64,000 bases of DNA from Variovorax paradoxus (GTDB taxonomy: Bacteria > Pseudomonadota > Gammaproteobacteria > Burkholderiales > Burkholderiaceae_C), in contig NZ_LR743507.1 of NCBI RefSeq assembly GCF_902712855.1, forward strand, positions 4,574,001-4,638,000, in the 5' to 3' direction. A model generated the notes under the pieces. It worked only from the letters and a program-made list of their open reading frames with translations, had not been told where the DNA came from and made no database searches. Of the stretch, positions 1 to 8,127 are shown piece by piece (position 1 is the stretch's first letter; the number at the start of each line of letters is the position of its first letter). Both the position numbers and the translations under genes were made by a program.

Positions 1-2
1 TC

Positions 3-1385
3 CTAGTGCGCGGCTTCGGCCAGCTTCGCATCGGGCTTGACGGTTCGCAGCAAGGCCAGCATCTCGGCCTCGATGCGCTTCAGCGCTGCATCGGTCTGGC
101 CTTCGAAGCGCAGCACCAGCACCGGCGTGGTGTTCGATGCGCGGATCAGGCCGAAACCGTCGGGCCAGTCCACGCGCAGGCCGTCGATGGTCGAGACCTT
201 GGCGGGTGCCGCGAAGCTGGCGCCCCTCACGAGCGTGTCGACCACCGCGTGCGGCTCGCCCTCGGCACAGGCCACATTGAGTTCCGGCGTCGAGAAGCTG
301 GTGGGCAGCGCGTTGAGTACATCGCTCGCGTTCGGGCTCTTGCTCAGGATCTCGAGCAGGCGGCAGCCCGCATAGGTGCCGTCGTCGAAGCCGAACCAGC
401 GCTCCTTGAAGAAGATGTGGCCACTCATCTCGCCGCCCAGCGGCGAATCGATTTCCTTCATCTTCGCCTTGATCAGCGAATGGCCGGTCTTGAAGATCAT
501 CGGCACGCCGCCCGCGGCTTCGATGGCCGGTGCGAGGCGTTGCGAGCACTTCACGTCGTACACGATGGTGCCGCCCGGCACGCGCGACAGCACGTCCTGC
601 GCGAAGAGCTGCATCTGGCGGTCCGGGAAGATGTTCTGGCCGTCCTTGGTGACGATGCCCAGGCGGTCGCCGTCGCCGTCGAAGGCAAGACCCAGTTCGG
701 CGTCGCCGCTGGCAAGCGCCGCCATCAGGTCCTTGAGGTTCTCCGGCTTGCTGGGATCGGGATGGTGGTTCGGGAAGTTGCCGTCGACCTCGCTGTACAG
801 CTCGGTCACTTCGCAGCCGATGGCGCGGAAGATGGCCGGCGCCGACGCGCCAGCGATGCCGTTGCCCGAATCGACCACGATCTTCAGCGGACGGGCCAGT
901 TTGATGTCGCCGGCGATGCGCTGCACATAGGCCTCGGTCACATCCACGTTGCGCACGCTGCCGCCCGGGGCCAGCTGCGCGCTGCCGGATTCGATGGTGC
1001 GTCGCAGGCCCTGGATCTCGTCGCCGTAGATCGCGCGGCCGGCCAGCACCATCTTGAAGCCGTTGTAGTCCTTGGGGTTGTGGCTGCCAGTGACCTGGAT
1101 GCCGCTGGTGCAGAGCGTGTGCGCCGCGAAGTAGAGCATCGGCGTGGTGACCGCGCCCACGTCGATGACATCGACGCCGGTGGCCACCAGGCCCCTGATC
1201 AGCGCCTCTGCAAGCACGGGGCCCGACAGGCGGCCGTCGCGGCCCACGGCCACCGACTTCTCGCCGGCTGCGCGCGCGGCGCTGCCGAAGGCGCGGCCGA
1301 GTGCCTCCGCCACATCGGCATCGAGTGTGGAAGGCACGATGCCACGGATGTCATAGGCCTTGAAGATCGACGCGCTGAGCTGCAT
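3..1385 (-). CDS. phosphomannomutase/phosphoglucomutase
   Basis: This 460-residue enzyme of the alpha-D-phosphohexomutase family interconverts hexose 6-phosphates and 1-phosphates, supplying GDP-mannose or UDP-glucose routes to LPS and exopolysaccharide. The order of motifs fits the family: N-terminal FKAYDIRG, the phosphoserine loop VTGSHNP near residue 100, the metal-binding loop DGDGDR near residue 237, the sugar-binding GGEMSGH near residue 318, and a C-terminal phosphate-binding segment (LIRASNTTP). I chose the ATG at 1385 because the protein then begins MQLSASIFKAYDIRG, as in relatives. An upstream in-frame ATG at 1448 would add 21 residues unlike the family. It is transcribed away from the ada-alkA gene, with a 113-bp divergent gap. 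The AlgC-type bifunctional assignment is a family inference; the substrate cannot be fixed from sequence. Confidence 0.93.
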   Translation of the reverse strand: MQLSASIFKAYDIRGIVPSTLDADVAEALGRAFGSAARAAGEKSVAVGRDGRLSGPVLAEALIRGLVATGVDVIDVGAVTTPMLYFAAHTLCTSGIQVTGSHNPKDYNGFKMVLAGRAIYGDEIQGLRRTIESGSAQLAPGGSVRNVDVTEAYVQRIAGDIKLARPLKIVVDSGNGIAGASAPAIFRAIGCEVTELYSEVDGNFPNHHPDPSKPENLKDLMAALASGDAELGLAFDGDGDRLGIVTKDGQNIFPDRQMQLFAQDVLSRVPGGTIVYDVKCSQRLAPAIEAAGGVPMIFKTGHSLIKAKMKEIDSPLGGEMSGHIFFKERWFGFDDGTYAGCRLLEILSKSPNASDVLNALPTSFSTPELNVACAEGEPHAVVDTLVRGASFAAPAKVSTIDGLRVDWPDGFGLIRASNTTPVLVLRFEGQTDAALKRIEAEMLALLRTVKPDAKLAEAAH

Positions 1386-1498
1386 GGAAAGGCGTTTCCC
1401 TGTTGGTTTTTGGAACGAGGCATTGTAGGCAAGGCACCGGTGACCCACATGTCCGAAAACGGCCAGTTGAAACGACTCGAAACCTTATCATTTCTTCC

Positions 1499-3112
1499 AT
1501 GCCTACCAGCCACAGCCCCACCGAAGCACTCGAGAGCGACGCCTGCTACCTGGCGATGAAGACGCACGACGCGCGCTTCGACGGCTCGTTCTTCACCGCC
1601 GTGACCTCCACCGGCATCTATTGCCGGCCGGTGTGCCGCGTGAAGCTGCCGCGGCGCGAGAACTGCCGGTTCTTCCGCCATGCGGCGCAGGCCGAGGCCG
1701 CGGGCTTTCGCCCCTGCCTGCGCTGCCGGCCCGAACTGGCGCCACGCGCAGCCAGCTGGTCGACCGAGGACGCCTCGCGCATCCTGGCGCTGCAGGCCGC
1801 GCGGCTGATCGACGAGCCCGACGCCTGGTCGGAAGACGGCCCCGGCGCCGCGCAGATCGCCGCGCGCCTCGGCGTGAGCGACCGCCACCTGCGGCGCATC
1901 TTCGAGGTGCAGTTCGGCGTCTCGCCGCTGCAGTACCTGCAGACGCGCCGGCTGCTGGCTGCCAAGCAGCTCATCGCCGACACCCGCTTGCCGATGACGC
2001 AGGTGGCGCTGGCCAGCGGTTTCGCGAGCGTGCGCCGCTTCAATGCCGCCTTCCTCGCGCACTACGGCCTCAACCCCAGCGCCATGCGCCGCGCCGGCGG
2101 TGCCGCGGCCGAAGGCGAAGCGGACAGCCGCGGCCACGCGATCCAGGTGCGGCTGGGCTTCCGCCCACCCTACGACGCCAGCGCCATGCTCGGCTTCTTC
2201 GCGCGCCGCGCATTGCGCGGCATCGAGGCTATGTCGACAGCCGACGGCAAGGCGCCGGCAAAGGGCAGCACGCCCACCTATGCGAAGCTGGCGCGCACCC
2301 TGCGCGTCCAGCAAGGCGGACAGGCGCATGCGGGCTGGCTGCAGCTGGGCTTCGACCTCGACCGCGAACAGGTGCTGCTGTCGGTCAGCGACTCGCTGGC
2401 CCCGGTGCTGCCGATCGTCATCAGCCGCGTGCGTGCGCTGTTCGACCTCGACGCCGAGCCGATGGCCATCAATGCCGCGCTGCATGCGGCCTTTCCGCAC
2501 GGCGACGGCCTGCGCGTACCTGGCGCGGTCGACGGCTTCGAGCTCGCGGTTCGCGCGGTGCTGGGCCAGCAGATCACGGTCGCGGCGGCGCGAACGCTGG
2601 GCTCGCGGCTGGTCGAGGCCTTCGGCGAGCCGCTCGCCACGCCCATCGACGGGCTCGACAGGCTCTTTCCCACGCCCGCGGCCATTGCCGCCGCCAGCGG
2701 CGACGCGCTGGGGCAGCTCGGCATCGTGCGGCAGCGGCAGACCGCGCTGCATGCGATTGCCCGCGAGGTCGCGGACGGCAGGCTGGCGCTGCACGCGGGC
2801 GCCGACGTGCCTTCCACCATCGCCGCGCTGCAGGAGCTGCCCGGCATCGGCGCCTGGACCGCGCAGTACATCGCGATGCGCGCCCTGCGGTGGCCCGACG
2901 CCTTTCCGGCCGGCGACGTCGCGCTGCAGAAGGCGCTGGGCGTGACCACCGCGCGCGCGGCGAGCGAAGCCTCCCAGGCCTGGCGACCATGGCGCAGCTA
3001 TGCGGTGCTGCGTGCATGGCACGCGCCCACCGCGCCCACCACGCCCATGCCGGCCAAGGGCGGCGACGCCACCCCATCTCCCCTGATCACCACGGCAGGC
3101 CTCGCCGCCTGA
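1499..3112 (+). CDS. Ada-AlkA fusion: methyl-sensing AraC regulator and DNA-3-methyladenine glycosylase II
   Basis: This 537-residue protein joins three domains. The N-terminal Ada zinc domain (residues about 10-85) has the four cysteines in YCRPVC and CLRC, one of which accepts methyl groups from phosphotriesters in the family. An AraC-type helix-turn-helix follows (about 95-195). The C-terminal AlkA glycosylase has the helix-hairpin-helix LPGIGAWTAQY and the catalytic-type Asp in FPAGDVALQ (about residues 440-475). It should excise alkylated bases and activate its own regulon when methylated. The ATG at 1499 gives the usual N-terminus just before the Ada domain; an upstream ATG at 1403 adds unrelated residues. 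The ogt gene follows after 6 bp, so the two probably form an adaptive-response operon. Confidence 0.92.
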   Translation: MPTSHSPTEALESDACYLAMKTHDARFDGSFFTAVTSTGIYCRPVCRVKLPRRENCRFFRHAAQAEAAGFRPCLRCRPELAPRAASWSTEDASRILALQAARLIDEPDAWSEDGPGAAQIAARLGVSDRHLRRIFEVQFGVSPLQYLQTRRLLAAKQLIADTRLPMTQVALASGFASVRRFNAAFLAHYGLNPSAMRRAGGAAAEGEADSRGHAIQVRLGFRPPYDASAMLGFFARRALRGIEAMSTADGKAPAKGSTPTYAKLARTLRVQQGGQAHAGWLQLGFDLDREQVLLSVSDSLAPVLPIVISRVRALFDLDAEPMAINAALHAAFPHGDGLRVPGAVDGFELAVRAVLGQQITVAAARTLGSRLVEAFGEPLATPIDGLDRLFPTPAAIAAASGDALGQLGIVRQRQTALHAIAREVADGRLALHAGADVPSTIAALQELPGIGAWTAQYIAMRALRWPDAFPAGDVALQKALGVTTARAASEASQAWRPWRSYAVLRAWHAPTAPTTPMPAKGGDATPSPLITTAGLAA

Positions 3113-3118
3113 AATGTC

Positions 3119-3616
3119 ATGAAGTTCAAGAGCAAAGTCATCTACACGTCGCACATCGACACGCCGCTCGGCGGCATCACCATGGCCGCGACCGACCAGG
3201 GCCTGGCCGGCGTCTGGTTCGACCAGCAGCGCCACTGGCCCGACACCGCGGGCTGGATCGCGAAGGACGACCATCCCGCGCTCGTGGAGGCGGCGGCCCA
3301 GCTGCACGACTACTTCGCCGGCAGGCGCGACCGCTTCGACATGAAGCTCGACCTGTCGCACGGCACCGCGTTCCAGCAGAGCGTGTGGCAGCAGCTTCTG
3401 GCCATCCCGGCCGGCGCCACCACCAGCTACGGTGCGCTGAGCGCGAACGTGGGCAACCCGGCGGCGGTGCGCGCGGTCGGCGCGGCAGTCGGACGCAATC
3501 CGATCAGCGTGATCGTGCCGTGCCACCGCGTGCTCGGTGCCGATGGCTCGCTGACCGGTTACGCTGGCGGGCTCGAACGCAAGACCGCCCTGCTCGAACT
3601 CGAGAAGTCGCTCTGA
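3119..3616 (+). CDS. ogt: methylated-DNA--[protein]-cysteine S-methyltransferase
   Basis: This 165-residue suicide methyltransferase removes O6-alkyl groups from guanine by transfer to a cysteine. The active-site motif IVPCHRV lies near residue 128, preceded by GRNPISV and followed by the conserved GYAGGLERK. The DNA-binding helix region FQQSVWQQL is also visible. Its length matches single-domain Ogt proteins that lack the Ada zinc domain. It lies 6 bp downstream of the Ada-AlkA gene, so direct reversal and base excision of alkylation damage are probably co-expressed. Confidence 0.95.
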   Translation: MKFKSKVIYTSHIDTPLGGITMAATDQGLAGVWFDQQRHWPDTAGWIAKDDHPALVEAAAQLHDYFAGRRDRFDMKLDLSHGTAFQQSVWQQLLAIPAGATTSYGALSANVGNPAAVRAVGAAVGRNPISVIVPCHRVLGADGSLTGYAGGLERKTALLELEKSL

Positions 3617-3648
3617 ACCCTCACGCAAAGAAGTAGAACCACAGACGC

Positions 3649-4623
3649 ATGACCACAACGAACAACAACAACGGCAGCATCGCAGCCCAGCCCGCCGGAC
3701 CGGCGGCCCCCGTCGTCCGCGCCGCCTCGCCCGCATGGCTGGTCGACCTGGTGCTGCTGGGTGCACTGTGGGGCTCGTCCTTTTTGTTCATGCGCATCGG
3801 CGCCGCCGAGTTCGGCGCGCTGCCCACGGCTGCGGTGCGGGTGGGCATCGCCGCGCTGTTCCTGCTGCCCATCGCGCTGCTGCGCGGCCAGGGGCCGTCG
3901 CTCGCAAAGCACTGGAAAGCCAGCTTCGCGGTGGGCGTCTTCAATTCGGGCATGCCGTTCGCATTGTTCTGCTTCGCGCTGCTCACCATCAACACCGGCC
4001 TGGCCGCCGTGCTCAACGCCACCGTGCCCATGTTCGGCGCGCTGGTCGCATGGGCCTGGTTCCGCGAACGGCCGGCGGGCTCGCGCATCGTGGGCCTGGT
4101 GATCGGCTTTGCCGGCGTGGCCATGCTGGCCAGCCGCAGCGCCGGCCTGCATGCGGGCGCCAGCGGCAATGCAGCACTGTGGGCCGTGCTGGCCTGCCTG
4201 GGCGCCTGCCTGTGCTACGGCATCTCGGCCAGCGCCACGCGCGCGCACCTCGGCGGCGTGCCCGCGCTGACCACGGCCACCGGCAGCCAGATCGGCGCCA
4301 CGCTGTTCCTCGCGGTTCCTGCCATCTGGCTCTGGCCGGCGCAGATGCCGAGCCCGCGCGCCTGGCTCGCATTGGTGGCGCTGGGCATCGCCTGCACGGG
4401 CGTGGCCTACATCCTGTTCTTCCGCCTGATCGAACGCGCCGGCCCGGCACGCGCGCTCACCGTGACCTTCCTGGTGCCGGTGTTCGCGCTGTTCTACGGT
4501 GCCGTGTTCCTCGGCGAGGGCATCACGCAGTGGATGCTGATCTGCGCTGCCGTCATCGTGTGCGGCGTGGCGCTGTCGACCGGCATCGTCAAGCTCGGCC
4601 TGCCGCGCAGGCCGACGGCCTGA
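3649..4623 (+). CDS. EamA/DMT-family membrane transporter
   Basis: This 324-residue inner-membrane protein is built of two tandem EamA repeats and about ten hydrophobic segments. The first repeat opens with LLGALWGSSFLFMRIG, a hallmark of the drug/metabolite transporter superfamily; the second runs from about residue 185 to the end (YILFFRLIERAGPARALTVTFLVPVFALFYGAVFLGE). Family members export metabolites or amino acids, but the substrate is not evident. A hydrophilic N-terminus rich in Asn, Ala and Pro precedes the first helix. It starts 32 bp after ogt in the same direction, so co-transcription is possible though functionally unrelated. Confidence 0.88.
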   Translation: MTTTNNNNGSIAAQPAGPAAPVVRAASPAWLVDLVLLGALWGSSFLFMRIGAAEFGALPTAAVRVGIAALFLLPIALLRGQGPSLAKHWKASFAVGVFNSGMPFALFCFALLTINTGLAAVLNATVPMFGALVAWAWFRERPAGSRIVGLVIGFAGVAMLASRSAGLHAGASGNAALWAVLACLGACLCYGISASATRAHLGGVPALTTATGSQIGATLFLAVPAIWLWPAQMPSPRAWLALVALGIACTGVAYILFFRLIERAGPARALTVTFLVPVFALFYGAVFLGEGITQWMLICAAVIVCGVALSTGIVKLGLPRRPTA

Positions 4624-4662
4624 TCCTGCCGAAGCTGCCTGCAGCGGCGCCCAGGGTGTGTC

Positions 4663-5325
4663 CTAGATGGCACCTGCCACCACGTTCACCGAGAGCGCCA
4701 GTACCAGCATGTTGAAGGCGAAGGCCAGCACGCTGTGCAGCAGCGTGAGGCGCCGCATGTCCTTCGAGGTTGCCTGCACGTCGGAGACCTGCGAGGTCAT
4801 GCCGATCACGTACGAGTAGTAGATGAAGTCGAAGTAGTCGGGCGCGTCGTTCTTGCCCGGGAAGTCGAGGCCGCCGTCGGGCGTGCCGTCGCGCTGGTCG
4901 ATGTAGTAGCGGTGCGCGTAATGGAACGCGTAGATCGAATGCATCATCAGCCACGAACCTGCGAGCGCCACCAGCCCGAGCACCACGTGCGCGGCGCGCT
5001 CCCAGCCGCTGAGCTGGCGGACCTGCTGCAGCAGCATGGCGATGGCCACCACGCTGACGCCCACCACCACCAGCATCGACACCAGGATCACCGCATTGGG
5101 CTGGTCGAGCGACTGCGCCCGCGCGCGCGTCTGCGCGGCATCGAAAGTCTCGGCCAGCCACCAGGTGAGCACCTGGTACACCAGCACGCCCGCGCACCAT
5201 CCGGCGAGGCCGCGTGCCATGCCGCTCATCGGCACCGGCATCAGCGCCGCGGCGGTCGCAAGGCCGGCGATGGCGCCGTAGAAAAGCCGCTGTGGGCCGG
5301 TGGTGGTGGAGAGGTGTCTGCGCAT
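4663..5325 (-). CDS. DUF1345 family membrane protein
   Basis: This 220-residue integral membrane protein has about five hydrophobic segments. The conserved DUF1345 region FDFIYYSYVIGMTSQVSDVQ lies near residue 165 and resembles the pore-region arrangement of small ion channels, followed by a last helix (LLHSVLAFAFNMLVLALSVNVV). The function of the family is not established; channel-like roles have been suggested from sequence only. I chose the ATG at 5325 (MRRHLSTTTG) because the longer frame upstream is low-complexity and lacks membrane character. The gene converges on the EamA gene with a 39-bp gap and is divergent from the outer-membrane protein gene at 5487. Confidence 0.8.
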   Translation of the reverse strand: MRRHLSTTTGPQRLFYGAIAGLATAAALMPVPMSGMARGLAGWCAGVLVYQVLTWWLAETFDAAQTRARAQSLDQPNAVILVSMLVVVGVSVVAIAMLLQQVRQLSGWERAAHVVLGLVALAGSWLMMHSIYAFHYAHRYYIDQRDGTPDGGLDFPGKNDAPDYFDFIYYSYVIGMTSQVSDVQATSKDMRRLTLLHSVLAFAFNMLVLALSVNVVAGAI

Positions 5326-5486
5326 GCGGCACTGTAGCGCCGCCGCCTGCCACCCGATGTCGCATTCGTCCGTCGACCGAGTCCTACACGTACAACGGCA
5401 ATCCGCGCATCCGGCGGGCGGCGGGGTGCCTCTATCGTTGCAGCCACTCTTCTTTACCCCCAGCCCAACACCCAAGGACATCCTGC

Positions 5487-6323
5487 ATGCAGACACGCAC
5501 CCGCCCCCTCGACTGGACCGCACGTCTCGGCGCCGTCGGCGCCCTGTTCGGCACCGGACTCCTGCTCGCCGCGACGCCTGCTCTCGCCGATCCGTCGCCC
5601 GCGCTCGACCGCTTCAGTTTCTCCGTCGGGGCGTTCAACGCCGACCCCAAGTTCAATGCCTCGGTGAGCACGCCCTACGGCGCACTGCAGTCGGGCGACA
5701 TCAAGCCGGGCCGCGTGACCATGCCGCGCGTCACGGCCGACGTGCTGCTCGGCGACAGCCAGGGCATCTCGTTCGACTACTACCAGTACAAGCGCGACTA
5801 CTCGGGCGGCGTCGCGAACAGCACGTCGCTGGGCAACTTCGGCACGCTCAACACCTTCGGCAACGCCACCGTCAACACCAAGCTCGACTTCGCCAAGCTG
5901 TCCTACAAGTGGTGGATCGGCTCGGGCAACACGGTGCTCGGCCTGGGCGCCGGTGCGGCCTACTACCGCGCCACCCTCGGCGTGACGGCCCTTGCGGCAG
6001 TCAATGGCCAGGTCGGCACGCTCAGCGACAGCTCCAGCGACAACGCGGTGGCGCCGCTGCTCGAAATCGGCGTTCGTCATGCCATTTCGCCCGACCTGCG
6101 CCTGTTCGCCGACGCCTCGGGCGTGTGGAAGAGCAGCGGCCGCTTCCACGGCAACATCTACAACGCCTCCGCCGGCGTCGAGTGGTTCCCCGTCAAGAAC
6201 GTGGGCCTCGTGCTCGCGTACGGCGTGACGAACATCGACCTGACGCGCTCGGCGGACTTCGGCGATGCACGCCTGAAGGTGCGCCTGCAAGGCCCTTCGG
6301 CTTTCCTCAAGGCACGCTTCTAG
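5487..6323 (+). CDS. putative outer-membrane beta-barrel protein
   Basis: This 278-residue precursor begins with a clear signal peptide (hydrophobic core GALFGTGLLLAATPALA, likely cleaved before DPSPALD, about residue 36). The mature part alternates polar and hydrophobic residues in short strands (for example LSYKWWIG, VLGLGAGAAYYRA, VAPLLEIGVRHAI) and ends in FLKARF, a typical C-terminal Phe barrel signature recognised by the BAM complex. I do not recognise a specific family beyond outer-membrane beta-barrel; the ligand is unknown. The ATG at 5487 is the only start that places the signal peptide at the N-terminus. It stands alone between divergent and downstream genes. Confidence 0.72.
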   Translation: MQTRTRPLDWTARLGAVGALFGTGLLLAATPALADPSPALDRFSFSVGAFNADPKFNASVSTPYGALQSGDIKPGRVTMPRVTADVLLGDSQGISFDYYQYKRDYSGGVANSTSLGNFGTLNTFGNATVNTKLDFAKLSYKWWIGSGNTVLGLGAGAAYYRATLGVTALAAVNGQVGTLSDSSSDNAVAPLLEIGVRHAISPDLRLFADASGVWKSSGRFHGNIYNASAGVEWFPVKNVGLVLAYGVTNIDLTRSADFGDARLKVRLQGPSAFLKARF

Positions 6324-6334
6324 CCGACGCCGGA

Positions 6335-6353
6335 GCCCGGCCGTCTGCCGGGC
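6335..6353. terminator. weak hairpin after outer-membrane protein gene
   Basis: A six-base GC stem (GCCCGG paired with CCGGGC) with a seven-base loop lies 12 bp after the stop codon at 6323. There is no T-tract, so intrinsic termination is uncertain. Confidence 0.25.
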
Positions 6354-6462
6354 ACTGCCAGCCATGCGGGGCCATCGCGCCCGGCGTGTAGCCAGTCTTC
6401 GCAAGACCGTGGGTGGCGCCAGCCTTAGGCTGCGCCCCACCAACGAAGCACGGAGACACCGC

Positions 6463-8112
6463 ATGCCAGCAGCAGCCCACGGCCTCGCGCCGTCGCAGTC
6501 CGATCCAGTCTTTCCGCCACGCACACCGCCTGGTTCCCAGGCTTCGCGCATCGCCCGCATCGCGCTCGGCGATGTGATCCACCGCAGTGCGCGCCGCTTC
6601 GGCGACCGCCTCGCGCTCGTCGAAGGCGGGCACCGCATGTCCTACCGCGAGCTCGACGCGGCGTCGAACCGCTTCGCCCACCACCTGCTGGGGCTCGGCC
6701 TCGAGAGCGGCGCGCGCGTGGGCATGCTGTGCAACAACTCCATCCAGATGGTGGTCGCGCTGTTGGGCATCCAGAAGGCGGGGCTGGTGTGGGTGCCGAT
6801 CAACACCGCGCTGGCGGTCGATGCCGTCGGCTACATCCTCGCGCATGCCGAGGTCCGTCACCTGGTGATCGACACCGCGCTGCATGCGCGGCCCGAACTG
6901 CGCGCCCTGGTCGAAGGCCAGGGCATCGCGCCGATCCTGTGCGTGCTCGACGGCGACACGCCGCCCGACAACGCTCCCACCGTGGCGGCGGCCAGCTCGC
7001 ACGGCCTGGCCACCTTGCCCGACGTGCCCATCGACAGCACGCAGCTCGCGCTCATCATGTACACCAGCGGCACCACCGGCCGCCAGAAGGGCGTGATGCA
7101 TTCGCACGCCTCGGTGCATTCGGTGCTGCTGAGCAACATGGTCGAATGGGGCAGCAGCCCCGAGCGCGCCGACGTGTGGAGCAGTGTGCTGCCGCTCTTC
7201 CACTGCGGGCAGCACACCGTGCTGATGTCGGCGCTCGCGGTGGGCGGCGCGCTGGTGATCCTGCGCGGCTTCGACCCCGGCGCGGTGCTCGATGCCATCG
7301 AGCGCCACCGGATCAGCGTGATGGTCGGCCTGCCGATGATGTACGGCGCCCTCCTCGCCCATCCGCAGCGCGCCTCGCGCGATCTCTCGAGCCTGCGGCT
7401 GTGCGTTTACGCGATGGCGCCGATGTCGCGCACGCTGCTGATGCGGCTGCTCGACGAGTTCTGCCCCAGCTTCGCGCTGGTGTCCGGGCAGACCGAGATG
7501 TACCCGGGCGCCACCATCTTCGAGGCGCATGAGCAGCGCAGGCGCTTCGGCTCCTATTGGGGCGTGGGGACGCTGGTGAACGAGGTCGCGGTGATGGGCG
7601 AGGAAGGCGACCTGCTCGGGCCGGACGAGGTCGGCGAGATCGTGTTTCGCGGACCCAACGTGATGCTCGGCTACTACAAGGACCCGGAAGCCACCGCGCA
7701 GGCGCAGCGGTTCGGCTGGCACCACTCCGGCGACCTCGGCAGGATGGATGGTGACGGCCAGCTGATCTTTCTCGACCGCCTGAAGGACATGGTGAAGTCG
7801 GGCGGCGAGAACGTGCCGTCGATCAAGGTGGAAGAGGTGCTGCTGCGCCACCCCGCCGTGATGAACGCCGCGGTGGTCGGACTTCCGCATGCGCACTGGG
7901 GCGAGGCCATCACCGCCTTCGTCACGCGGCGTCCCGACGCGCCGGCCGATGTCACCGAGGCCATGCTCACCGCCCACTGCAAGGAGCACCTCGGCGGATT
8001 CGAGGTGCCGAAGAACATCGTGTTCCTGGCCGCGCTGCCGATGACCTCGACGGGCAAGATCCAGAAATTCGAGCTGCGCAAGGCGCACCAGGATCTGTAC
8101 CGGTCCGCCTGA
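6463..8112 (+). CDS. AMP-dependent acyl-CoA synthetase/ligase
   Basis: This 549-residue ANL-superfamily enzyme adenylates a carboxylic acid and forms its CoA thioester. Visible core motifs are the P-loop YTSGTTGRQKG (about residue 200), the A5-like QTEMYPG, the YHSGDLG-equivalent WHHSGDLGRMDGDG, the hinge DRLKDMVKSGGENV and the C-terminal lysine in STGKIQK. The ATG at 6463 is preceded by GGAGA at good spacing. The substrate is not predictable by eye. It converges on a second ligase of the same superfamily (8128-9660), and only 15 bp separate the two stop codons. Confidence 0.88.
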   Translation: MPAAAHGLAPSQSDPVFPPRTPPGSQASRIARIALGDVIHRSARRFGDRLALVEGGHRMSYRELDAASNRFAHHLLGLGLESGARVGMLCNNSIQMVVALLGIQKAGLVWVPINTALAVDAVGYILAHAEVRHLVIDTALHARPELRALVEGQGIAPILCVLDGDTPPDNAPTVAAASSHGLATLPDVPIDSTQLALIMYTSGTTGRQKGVMHSHASVHSVLLSNMVEWGSSPERADVWSSVLPLFHCGQHTVLMSALAVGGALVILRGFDPGAVLDAIERHRISVMVGLPMMYGALLAHPQRASRDLSSLRLCVYAMAPMSRTLLMRLLDEFCPSFALVSGQTEMYPGATIFEAHEQRRRFGSYWGVGTLVNEVAVMGEEGDLLGPDEVGEIVFRGPNVMLGYYKDPEATAQAQRFGWHHSGDLGRMDGDGQLIFLDRLKDMVKSGGENVPSIKVEEVLLRHPAVMNAAVVGLPHAHWGEAITAFVTRRPDAPADVTEAMLTAHCKEHLGGFEVPKNIVFLAALPMTSTGKIQKFELRKAHQDLYRSA

Positions 8113-8126
8113 CCCGCAAGGCGGGT
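8112..8126. terminator. short hairpin in convergent gap
   Basis: ACCCGC and GCGGGT pair around an AAG loop, filling the gap between two convergent ligase genes. It could act on both strands, but has no T-tract, so the call is tentative. Confidence 0.35.
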
Positions 8127-8127
8127 G

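Noticed and set aside
1467..1491. TTGAAA and TATCAT as a sigma-70 promoter for the Ada-AlkA gene
   Set aside because: The two hexamers are only 13 bp apart, too close for a standard promoter.
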